NCBI GenBank assembly: GCA_012934845.2
Contig: WNNJ02000904.1
Span: forward strand, 1-64,000
Length of the DNA: 64,000 nucleotides
Reading direction: 5' to 3'
Source of the DNA: Pomphorhynchus laevis
Taxonomy: Eukaryota > Acanthocephala > Palaeacanthocephala > Echinorhynchida > Pomphorhynchidae
Positions 1-11,056 of this stretch are shown piece after piece (within the stretch, counting starts at the first letter, position 1; the number at the start of each line of letters is the position of its first letter). Both the position numbers and the translations under genes were made by a program. The notes below the pieces were generated by a model. It was not told the origin of the DNA. It did no database searches and saw only the letters and a list, made by a program, of their open reading frames with translations.

Positions 1-1322
1 GCTTATCTCTATTTGTATCAGTCAATTTATTTGCTGCGTTTAAGTATCCATCGTTTTGTTATTTAAAAGATTATCGTATGTATCATTGAGATTGCAATAA
101 ACAAGCATAATCACAAGAGTCAGCATTTCAGTGGAATAGGGCAAAATGTAAAAAGCAGCAATATTTAAAAAACGTCAACAGATAACAACAAGCATATTAT
201 TTGTCACATTACAACGTCAATGATTACCGAGAGCACAAATCCGTAGTATGAGCCATCTTACTGACGTTTTGGCTGTCTGCTTGACTTTTACAAATTGCAT
301 TTTCTATAAATTGCTTGATTCGACCGATAAAATTGTGGTAACATAAAACTTGCACATTAGACCATCTTTATTTATAACAGACGTTTTTATTGTTGTCGCA
401 TTTTGTCATTTTACTAGCCTTTGAACGAATTCGGCATTGCATGATTTAGATTGCATCAAACATGCATGACATTAATTGTCATGGATTTCAATGGAATACA
501 GCCATATGTATTAAGCTGCTGTCGTAAAATAACTGATCAAAACTAAAGATTAGCATACAATGTGTCACCTCTAAACTTCAAAAAAAAACAAAAGCACTTA
601 TTCGTTGTATGATCAATCTTAATGACGTTTCGTCTGCCTGCTTGACTGTTTAAAAAAAGAAAGTTCTCTTAATAGCCTTATTCGAACTGCTGAATTCTCC
701 TAAACTAAAAATATGCTTTTTAGACAATCTCTATTTATATGAATCAATTAATTTGTTGCAATTAAATGTCATTCGTTAAATTATTTAAAAAAAATCGTAT
801 TTGTCATTGCGATTGTTTTTAACAAGAATCATAACAAGAGTATGCATTTCGTTATAATATGGCAAAATGTTAAAAGCTGCAATATGTGAAAAAAGTCAAC
901 AGAAAACGATTACCACACTGTTTGTCACGTTTAAACTTAAATAATAACCAACAGCACAAATTAGTAGTATGAGCTATCTTAATTACGTTTCTGCTGTCTG
1001 CTTGACTTTTAAAAGTAGCATTTTCTATAAATTGCTTGATTTTAGCGCTCATATTGTAGTGACCTATAAAAATTGAAGTAACCTGAAATAGGGCAAATGT
1101 TCAAAGCTGCAATATGTAAAAATAAGTAGATAGATAACGATCAGCATACTATTTGTCACGTTGTAACCTTAATGATGACCGAGAGCACAAATTAGTACTA
1201 TGAGCCATCTTAATGTCGTTTTGGCTGTTTGATTACTTTTAAAAACAGCCTTTTCTTATATTTGCTTGATTTTTGCGCCAAAATTGAAGTAACTTTAAAC
1301 TTGCATATTAGACAAAAATACA

Positions 1323-2129
1323 AATCTAGATTTAGTAGATATTAAAGAAGCGTTAGTAAAATTAATTAACCTTATATACGGAAAAAGATATACATATATA
1401 TGTTTTAATAATTATAACGCCTATCTAACAAAAATTAAACCATCAAATAAATATAAATATATGGATAAAATTGAATTAATAGAATCCTTAAATATTTTGA
1501 TAAATCAAAATTATTTAAAAGTAGGGACATCTATATTTAGACAAGTAAAAGGTGTTCCAATGGGTGGTAATAGTAGCCCAATTATAGCTGACTTGTTTTT
1601 AAGCTTTATAGAATATGAATTTGTTCATAACTGTGTAAAAACTTAATCTAAACAATATAAATATATGAAATATATGTTTCGATACATTGATGATATATGT
1701 GTATTTAATTCTAATAATTTTTATTCAATTAGTGAGCACATTTATCCAGAAAGCCTTATTCTTAACAAAACCAATATTAATGATAAAGAAAGTGTATATC
1801 TAGATATGAACATTAAATTAACATTAACTAAAACTACTATTAATTTATATCGTAAAGATGACATATTTAAATTTACAAGAAACATATTTTTGCATGAGCA
1901 TTCATGCATACCATATAATATAAAATATAATACATTAAATAATGAAATTTTAAGAAATGCAACAATATCTATTGATATTGGCTTTCTTCAAAATCATTTT
2001 AATAATTTAATAGATACATATTTTAAACAAGGTTACTATAAAAATAACATCAAGCAGAAAATAGTAAAATATATAAATCAACACAATAATATAAAGAATA
2101 AATTTAAACTCTTAAGTGACAAATTTTAA
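1323..2129 (+). pseudogene. Partial reverse transcriptase, Penelope-like, copy 1
   Basis: The coding remnant shows the palm motifs of a reverse transcriptase: a GGNSSPIIADLFLS block (the GxPMGxxxSPxxADLFL signature typical of Penelope-like RTs) and a catalytic FRYIDDICVFN block about 35 residues later, followed by a Lys/Asn/Ile-rich thumb-like segment. The N-terminal fingers region and any endonuclease are missing. The frame is interrupted, and the interruption is shared by the other copies, so it predates the amplification. The Penelope-like assignment rests on the SPxxADLFL and RYIDD motif style. An unclassified single-domain RT is the alternative. Confidence 0.6.
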
Positions 2130-2239
2130 TGGATGGATAATAAATAAAATACTTTGCATTCGAATAAGATACTAGATAGGTATTTCAGAGAAAATACATC
2201 ATTAGTATGTATTTGGCCCAGCTGTTATGTTTGGTTGAG

Positions 2240-2294
2240 GAGTTAGGGGCCGAAACCTGAGAGCATAGCAGTTCCTCCTGATGACCTCTAATTC
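2240..2294 (+). other. Possible structured RNA element downstream of the RT
   Basis: A GC-richer island lies in otherwise extremely AT-rich sequence. The arms GAGTTAGGGG (2240-2249) and CCTCTAATTC (2285-2294) can form a 10-bp stem with two G-U pairs. They enclose GAAA (2252-2255) and CTGATGA (2278-2284). These are the two core strings of hammerhead ribozymes, which Penelope-like elements are known to carry, but the spacing here does not allow a proper stem I, so a hammerhead is not claimed. The island is repeated unchanged in copy 2 near 5848-5902. Confidence 0.3.
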
Positions 2295-4921
2295 TTATTC
2301 TGATACAACGTCTGTTATTTATTAGTCAATTCATAAAAATGAAGTGTTTTTTAAATTTTATTTTTTATTTGTTATTTGTTATTTTTATTTTTTAACTTGA
2401 TTTAAATTATAGAAAATCTAAAAACAATTATCAATTTTATTATTTAATTATTAAATTTTGATTTAGCATTATTATGTTTTGTTTATTTTATAATTATATA
2501 ACAATACGTAGACTCAGTTAGCTGATTTAATCTCTATTCCTAACAGGCGTTTTTTTGTTGCGGCATTGAGTCATTATATATTTTTTTAAAGAATTTGGCA
2601 TGTGTATGTTTAAGATTGCATCAAACATGCATGATATATATTGTCATTGATTTCAATGGAATACGGCTATTTGTTTTACGCTGCTTTCGTTTAATAACTT
2701 ATCAACACTAACGATAAGCATACTATAAGTAACCTCTAAATGTATATAAAACGACACAATAACACATCCGTTGTATGATCAATTTGATGATGTTTCGACT
2801 ACCTGCTTGACATTTGAAAAATAGCATTTCCTCTTAATAGCTTAATTCGAACTGCTAAATTTTCATAAACTAAAAATTTGCTTGTAAAACTATCTCTATA
2901 TATATCACTCAATTTATTTGTTGCGGTTAAGTATCATTCGTTATAATATTTGAAAGATTATCGTTTTGTCATTGGGACAGCATTGAACAAGCATCATAGC
3001 AAAAGTACGCATTTCGTTAGAATACGACAAAATGTAAAAATTTGCAAAATGAAAAAAATCAACAAATAGCGATTACAATACTATTTGTCACCTTTTAACG
3101 TTAATGATCATCAAAAGCACAAATCAGAAACATGTACAATCTTTATGCCGTTTTGGCTGTCTGCTTCACGTTTAAAAATTGCATTTTCTATAAATTGCTT
3201 GATTCAAGCGATAAAATTGTAGTAACTTTAAACTTGCATATTAGACCATCTTTATTAATAACAGGCGTTTTTATTTTTCTGCATGATGTCATTTTACTAG
3301 CCTTCAAACAATTCAGGCATTGCATGATTAAGATTGCATCAAACATGCCTGATATTAATTGTCATGGATTTTAATCAAAAACGGCAATATGTTTTAAGCT
3401 GCTGTCGTTTATTAACTGATCAACACTAATAATTAGCATACTATGTGTCAACTTGATACGTCGAAAATGTACACAAGCACTCGTCTGTACTATGATCAAT
3501 CTCAATGACGTTTCGGCTGCTTGCTTGACTTTTGAAAAATAAAATGTTCTCTTTAAAGCTTAATTCTAACTGCTGAATTCTCGTAAACTAAACATTTGCT
3601 TTTTAGCTTATCTCTATTTGTATCAGTCAATTTATTTGCTGCGTTTAAGTATCCATCGTTTTGTTATTTAAAAGATTATCGTATGTATCATTGAGATTGC
3701 AATAAACAAGCATAATCACAAGAGTCAGCATTTCAGTGGAATAGGTCAAAATGTAAAAAGCAGCAATTTTTAAAAAACGTCAACAGATAACAACAAGCAT
3801 ACTATTTGTCACATTACAACGTCAATGATTACCGAGAGCACAAATCCGTAGTATGAGCCATCTTACTGACGTTTTGGCTGTCTGCTTGACTTTTACAAAT
3901 TGCATTTTCTATAAATTGCTTGATTCGACCGATAAAATTGTGGTAACATAAAACTTGCACATTAGACCATCTTTATTTATAACAGACGTTTTTATTGTTG
4001 TCGCATTTTGTCATTTTACTAGCCTTTGAACGAATTCGGCATTGCATGATTTAGATTGCATCAAACATGCATGACATTAATTGTCATGGATTTCAATGGA
4101 ATACAGCCATATGTATTAAGCTGCTGTCGTAAAATAACTGATCAAAACTAAAGATTAGCATACAATGTGTCACCTCTAAACTTCAAAAAAAAAACAAAAG
4201 CACTTATTCGTTGTATGATCAATCTTAATGACGTTTCGTCTGCCTGCTTGACTGTTTAAAAAAAGAAAGTTCTCTTAATAGCCTTATTCGAACTGCTGAA
4301 TTCTCCTAAACTAAAAATATGCTTTTTAGACAATCTCTATTTATATGAATCAATTAATTTGTTGCAATTAAATGTCATTCGTTAAATTATTTAAAAAAGA
4401 ATCGTATTTGTCATTGCGATTGTTTTTGAACAAGAATCATAACAAGAGTATGCATTTCGTTATAATATGGCAAAATGTTAAAAGCTGCAATATGTGAAAA
4501 AAGTCAACAGAAAACGATTACCACACTGTTTGTCACGTTTAAACTTAAATAATAACCAACAGCACAAATTAGTAGTATGAGCTATCTTAATTACGTTTCT
4601 GCTGTCTGCTTGACTTTTAAAAGTAGCATTTTCTATAAATTGCTTGATTTTAGCGCTCATATTGTAGTGACCTATAAAAATTGAAGTAACCTGAAATAGG
4701 GCAAATGTTCAAAGCTGCAATATGTAAAAATAAGTAGATAGATAACGATCAGCATACTATTTGTCACGTTGTAACCTTAATGATGACCGAGAGCACAAAA
4801 TAGTACTATGAGCCATCTTAATGTCGTTTTGGCTGTTTGATTACTTTTAAAAACAGCCTTTTCTTATATTTGCTTGATTTTTGCGCCAAAATTGAAGTAA
4901 CTTTAAACTTGCATATTAGAC

Positions 4922-6137
4922 AAAAATACAAATCTAGATTTAGTAGATATTAAAGAAGCGTTAGTAAAATTAATTAACTTTATATACGTAAAATGATATA
5001 CATATATATGTTTTAATAATTATAACGCCTATCTAACAAAAATTAAACCATCAAATAAATATAAATATATGGATAAAATTGAATTAATAGAATCCTTAAA
5101 TATTTTGATAAATCAAAATTATTTAAAAGTAGGGACATCTATATTTAGACAAGTAAAAGGTGTTCAAATAGGTGGTAATAGTAGCCCAATTATAGCTGAC
5201 TTGTTTTTAAGCTTTATAGAATATGAATTTGTTCATAACTGTGTACAAACTTAATCTAAACAATATAAATATATGAAATATATGTTTCGATACATTGATG
5301 ATATATGTGTATTTAATTCTAATAATTTTTATTCAATTAGTGAGCACATTTGTCCAGAAAGCCTTATTCTTAACAAAACCAATATTAATGATAAAGAAAG
5401 TGTATATCTAGATATGAACATTAAATTAACATTAACTAAAACTACTATTAATTTATATCGTAAAGATGACATATTTAAATTTACAAGAAACATATTTTTG
5501 CATGAGCATTCATGCATACCATATAATATAAAATATAATACATTAAATAATGAAATTTTAAGAAATGCAACAATATCTATTGATATTGGCTTTCTTCAAA
5601 ATCATTTTAATAATTTAATAGATACATATTTTAAACAAGGTTACTATAAAAATAACATCAAGCAGAAAATAGTAAAATATATAAATCAACACAATAATAT
5701 AAAGAATAAATTTAAACTCTTAAGTGACAAATTTTAATGGATGGATAATAAATAAAATACTTTGCATTCGAATAAGATACTAGATAGTTATTTCAGAGAA
5801 AATACATCATTAGTATGTATTTGGCCCAGCTGTTATGTTTGGTTGAGGAGTTAGGGGCCGAAACCTGAGAGCATAGCAGTTCCTCCTGATGACCTCTAAT
5901 TCTTATTCTGATACAACGTCTGTTATTTATTAGTCAATTCATAAAAATGAAGTGTTTTTTGAATTTTATTTTTTATTTGTTATTTGTTATTTTTATTTTT
6001 TAACTTGATTTAAATTATAGAAAATCTAAAAACAATTATCAATTTTATTATTTAATTATTAAATTTTGATTTAGCATTATTATGTTTTGTTTATTTTATA
6101 ATTATATAACAATACGTAGACTCAGTTAGCTGATTTA
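4922..6137 (+). mobile_element. Penelope-like retroelement fragment, copy 2
   Basis: This is the second copy of the same insert at the identical satellite position, about 3.6 kb downstream of copy 1 and nearly identical to it, including the non-coding 3' part and the GC-rich island near 5848-5902. It was multiplied as part of the HOR and not by an independent retrotransposition event. Confidence 0.7.
4931..5737 (+). pseudogene. Partial reverse transcriptase, Penelope-like, copy 2
   Basis: The coding remnant is near-identical to copy 1, with the GGNSSPIIADLFLS and FRYIDDICVFN blocks. It is broken in more than one place and lacks the fingers region and any endonuclease, so it is not expected to make a working enzyme. 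Confidence 0.6.
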
Positions 6138-8515
6138 ATCTCTATTCCTAACAGGCGTTTTTTTGTTGCGGCATTGAGTCATTATATATTTTTTTAAAGA
6201 ATTTGGCATGTGTTTGTTTAAGATTGCATCAAACATGCATGATATATATTGTCATTGATTTCAATGGAATACGGCTATTTGTTTTACACTGCTTTCGTTT
6301 AATAACTTATCAACACTAACGATAAGCATACTATAAGTAACCTCTAAATGTATATAAAACGACACAATAACACATCCGTTGTATGATCAATTTGATGATG
6401 TTTCGACTACCTGCTTGACATTTGAAAAATAGCATTTCCTCTTAATAGCTTAATTCGAACTGCTAAATTTTCATAAACTAAAAATTTGCTTGTAAAACTA
6501 TCTCTATATATATCACTCAATTTATTTGTTGCGGTTAAGCATCATTCGTTATAATATTTGAAAGATTATCGTTTTGTCATTGGGACAGCATTGAACAAGC
6601 ATCATAGCAAAAGTACGCATTTCGTTAGAATACGACAAAATGTAAAAATTTGCAAAATGAAAAAAATTAACAAATGGCGATTACAATACTATTTGTCACC
6701 TTTTAACGTTAATGATCATCAAAAGCACAAATCAGAAACATGTACAATCTTTATGCCGTTTTGGCTGTCTGCTTCACGTTTAAAAATTGCATTTTCTATA
6801 AATTGCTTGATTCAAGCGATAAAATTGTAGTAACTTTAAACTTGCATATTAGACCATCTTTATTTATAACAGGCGTTTTTATTTTTCTGCATGATGTCAT
6901 TTTACTAGCCTTCAAACAATTCAGGCATTGCATGATTAAGATTGCATCAAACATGCCTGATATTAATTGTCATGGATTTTAATCAAAAACGGCAATATGT
7001 TTTAAGCTGCTGTCGTTTATTAACTGATCAACACTAATAATTAGCATACTATGTGTCAACGTGATACGTCGAAAATGTACACAAGCACTCGTCTGTACTA
7101 TGATCAATCTCAATGACGTTTCGGCTGCTTGCTTGACTTTTGAAAAATAAAATGTTCTCTTTAAAGCTAAATTTTAACTGCTGAATTCTCGTAAACTAAA
7201 CATTTGCTTTATAGCTTATCTCTATTTGTATCAGTCAATTTATTTGCTGCGTTTAAGTATCCATCGTTTTGTTATTTAAAAGATTATCGTATGTATCATT
7301 GAGATTGCAATAAACAAGCATAATCACAAGAGTCAGCATTTCAGATAAAAATGTAAAAAGCAGCAATTTTTAAAAAACGTCAACAGATAACAACAAGCAT
7401 ATTATTTGTCACATTACAACGCCAATGATTACCGAGAGCACAAATCCGTAGTATGAGCCATCTTAATGAAGTTTTGGCTGCCTGTTGGACTTTTACAAAT
7501 TGCAATGTCTATAAATTGCTTAATTCGACCGATAAAATTGTGGTAACATAAAACTTGCACATTAGACCATCTTTTTTTATAACAGACGTTTTTATTGTTA
7601 TCGCATTTTGTCATTTTACTAGCCCTTGAACGAATTCGGCATTGCATGATTTAGATTGCATCAAACATGCATGACATTAATTGTCATGGATTTCAATGGA
7701 ATACAGCCATGTGTATTAAGCTGCTGTCGTAAAATAACTGATCAAGCTAAAGATTAGCATAGAATGTGTCACCTCTAAACTTTAAAAAAACAAAAGCACT
7801 TATTCGTTGTATGATCAATCTTAATGACGTTTCGTCTGCCTGCTTGACTGTTTAAAAAAAGAAAGTTCTCTTAATAGCCTTATTCGAACTGCTGAATTCT
7901 CCTAAAATAAAAATATGCTTTTTAGACAATCTATATTTATATGAATCAATTAATTTGTTGCAATTAAATGTCATTTGTTAAATTATTTAAAAAAGAATCG
8001 TATTTGTCATTGCGATTGTTTTTGACAAGAATCATAACAAGAGTATGCATTTCGTTATAATATGTCAAAATGTAAAAACCGCAACATGTGAAAAAAGTCA
8101 ACAGAAAACGATTACCACACTGTTTGTCACGTTTAAACTTAAATAATAACCAACAGCACAAATTAGTAGTATGAGCTATCTTAATTACGTTTCTGCTGTC
8201 TGCTTGACTTTTAAAAGTAGCATTTTCTATAAATTGCTTGATTTTAGCGCTCATATTGTAGTGACCTATAAAAATTGAAGTAACCTGAAATAGGGCAAAT
8301 GTTCAAAGCTGCAATATGTAAAAATAAGTAGATAGATAACGATCAGCATACTATTTGTCACGTTGTAACCTTAATGATGACCAAGAGCACAAAATAGTAC
8401 TATGAGCCATCTTAATATCGTTTTGGCTGTTTGATTACTTTTAAAAACAGCCTTTTCTTATATTTGCTTGATTTTTGCGCCAAAATTGAAGAAACTTAAA
8501 ACTTGCATATTAGAC

Positions 8516-9064
8516 TAAAATACAAATCTTGATTTAGTAGATATTAAAGAAGCGTTAGTAAAATTTATTAACTTTATATTCGTAAAATGATATACATATA
8601 TATGTTTTAATAATTATAACGCCTATCTAACAAAAATTAAACCATCAAATAAATATAAATATATGGATAAAATTGAATTAATAGAATCCTTAAATATTTT
8701 GATAAATCAAAATTATTTAAAAGTAGGGACATCTATATTTAGACAAGTAAAAGGTGTTACAATAGGTGGTAATAGTAGCCCAATTATAGCTGACTTGTTT
8801 TTAAGCTCTTTAGAATATGAATTTGTTTATAACTGTGTACAAACTTAATCTAAACAATATAAATATATGAAATATATGTTTCGATACATTGATGATATAT
8901 GTGTATTTAATTCTAATAATTTTTATTCAATTAGTGAGCACATTTGTCCAGAAAGCCTTATTCTTAACAAAACCAATATTAATGATAAAGAAAGTGTATA
9001 TCTAGATATGAACATTAAATTAACATTAACTAAAACTACTATTAATTTATATCGTAAAGATGAT
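8516..9064 (+). mobile_element. Penelope-like retroelement fragment, copy 3 (cut short)
   Basis: This third copy begins at the same monomer-D position as the others but stops near 9064, where the sequence passes directly into the interior of a B-type monomer (GTCTCACTATGACAATTTGA). The rest of the insert, and the D-E-F monomers that should follow it, are absent. It marks a recombination junction that ends the block of insert-bearing units. Confidence 0.7.
8525..9064 (+). pseudogene. Partial reverse transcriptase, Penelope-like, copy 3
   Basis: The remnant contains the GGNSSPIIADLFLS and FRYIDDICVFN blocks and then runs into satellite sequence, so it lacks the C-terminal part present in copies 1 and 2. 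It is slightly more diverged from copies 1 and 2 than they are from each other. Confidence 0.55.
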
Positions 9065-11056
9065 AATTTTTGTCTCACTATGACAATTTGATAGCCTTTA
9101 AACGAATTTGGCATTGCATGATTTAGATTGCATCAAACATGCATGACATTAATTCTCATGGATGTCAATGGAATACAGCCATATGTTCTAAGCTGATGTC
9201 GAAAAATAACTGATAAACACTAAAGATTAGCATACTATGTGTCACCTCAAACCTTCAAAAGAACAAAATCATTTATTCGTTGTATGATCTATATCGATGA
9301 CGTTTCGTCTGCCTGCTTGACTGTGAATCAAGTTCTCGTAACAGCCTTATTCGAATGGCTGAATTCTCCTAAACTAAAAATATGCTTTTAAGACAATCTC
9401 TATTTATATGAGTCAATTTATTTGTTGCAATAAAATGTCATTTGTTAAATTATTACTAAAAGTATCGTATTTGTCATTGCGATTGCTTTAAACGAGAATC
9501 AAAACAGGAGTATGCAATTCGTTATAATAAGGCACAATGTTAAAAGCTGCAATATGTGAAAAACGTCAACAGAAAACGATTAGCATACTGTTTGTCACGT
9601 TTAAACTTTTATAATAACCAAATGCACAAATTAGTAGTATGAGCTATCTTTATTACGTTTCTGCTGTCTGCTTGACGTTTAAAAATAGCATTTTCTATAA
9701 ATTGCTTGATTTTAGCGCCAAAATTGTAGTAACTTAAAAAATTGAAGTTATCTGAAATAGGGCAAAATATTAAAGCAGCAATATGTAAAAATAAGTAAAT
9801 AGATAACGATCAGTATACTATTTGTAACGTTTAAACCTCAACGATGACCGAGAATACAAATTAGTAGTATGAGCCATCTAAATATCGTTTTGGCTGTTTG
9901 CTTACTTTTAAAAACAGCATTTTCTTATATTTGCTTAATTTAAGCGCCAAATTTGAAGAAACTTAAAACTTTCATATTAGACTATCTCTATTCAAAACAG
10001 GCGTTTTTTGTTGCGGCATTGGGTCATTATATATTTTTTAAAAGGATTTGTGATGTGTTTGTTTAAGATTGCATCAAACATAGATGATATATATTGTCAT
10101 TGATTTCAATGGAATACGGCTATTTGTTTTGAGCTGCTGTCGTTTAATAACTGATCAACACTAACGTCAAGCATACTATAAAAAACCTTGAAATGTCTAT
10201 AAAACGACACAATCACAAATCCGTAGTATGATCAATTTGATGACGTTTCGACTTCCTGCTTGACTTTTGAAAAATAGCATTTTCTCTTAATAGCTTAATT
10301 CGAACTGCTGAATTTTCATAAACTAAAAATTTGCTTGTAAAACAATCTGTATATATCACTCAATTTATTTGTTGCGGTAAAGTATCATTTGTTTGAATTT
10401 TTAAAAGATTATCGTTTTGCCATTGGGATTGCATTGAACAAGAATCATAACAAAAGTATGTATTTCGTTGAAATACGGCAAAATGTATAAAGTGTAAAAA
10501 TGAAAAAAATCAACAAATAACGATTACCATACTATTTGTCACGGTTTAACGTCAATGATAATCGAAAGAACAAATCAGTAGCATGTACCATTTTGACGAC
10601 GTTTTGGATGTCTTCTTCACTTTTAAAAATTGCATTTTCTTTAAATTGCTTGATTCAAGCAATAAAATTGTAGTAACTTTAAACTTGCATATTAGACCAT
10701 CTTTATTTATAACAGGCGTTTTTATTTTTCTGCATGATGTCATTTTACTATCCTTAAAACAATTTAAGCATTGCATGATTAAATTCGCATCAAACATGCC
10801 TGATATTAATTGTTATGAATTTCAATCGAATACGGCAATATGTTTAAAGTTGCTGTCGTTTAGTTACTGATCCACAATTATGATTAGCATACTATGTGTC
10901 AACTTGAAACGTCGAAAATGTGCACAAGTATTCGTCTGTACTATGATCAATCTCAATGACGGTTCGGCTGCTTGCTTGACTTTTGAAAAATAGAATGTTC
11001 TCTTTAAAGCTTAATTATAACTGCTGAATTCTCGTTAACTAAACATTTGCTTTTTA
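9065..11056 (+). repeat. Satellite array, partial HOR (B'-C-C'-D-E-F)
   Basis: The array re-enters mid-B after the third insert and continues C (header near 9394), C', D (near 9981), E (near 10341) and F (near 10697). The first 690 bp or so are almost identical to 14180-14870, which points to unequal exchange or conversion between distant units. No gene was seen. Confidence 0.85.

Larger units (their letters stand above)
1314..2529 (+). mobile_element. Penelope-like retroelement fragment, copy 1
   Basis: The satellite monomer D is interrupted just after its ATTAGAC header and resumes at ATCTCTATTC, leaving an insert of about 1216 bp. The insert is very AT-rich. It contains a partial reverse transcriptase followed by about 400 bp of non-coding sequence with a GC-richer patch near 2210-2295. 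No GIY-YIG endonuclease, pseudo-LTR or clear target duplication was seen, so this is a fragment rather than a whole element. The same insert sits at the identical satellite position in the next two units, so there was one insertion followed by amplification with the HOR. Confidence 0.7.
1..9064 (+). repeat. Satellite HOR units carrying a Penelope-like insert (two full, one partial)
   Basis: This stretch holds two complete HOR units of about 3.6 kb (starting near 1 and 3606) and a third (from 7214) that ends abruptly near 9064. Each is the ordinary A-B-C-C'-D-E-F satellite unit of about 2.39 kb with a reverse-transcriptase fragment of about 1.2 kb embedded at the start of monomer D. In unit 1 the headers fall near 1 (A), 360 (B), 723 (C), 2530 (resumed D), 2890 (E) and 3248 (F). 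Units 1 and 2 differ only by scattered substitutions and one-base indels, so the amplification looks recent. Short open frames of 60-96 codons recur at the same place in each copy; they are chance frames of the satellite and are not called as genes. Confidence 0.9.

Noticed and set aside
2240-2294. Canonical hammerhead ribozyme
   Set aside because: GAAA precedes CTGATGA with only 22 bases between, which cannot hold both stem III and stem I with a cleavage site. Two extra bases also separate the outer stem from GAAA.
870-8254. Repeated 60-96-codon minus-strand frames at 870, 4478 and 7964
   Set aside because: They are low-complexity satellite translations identical between recently amplified copies, and nothing supports a gene.
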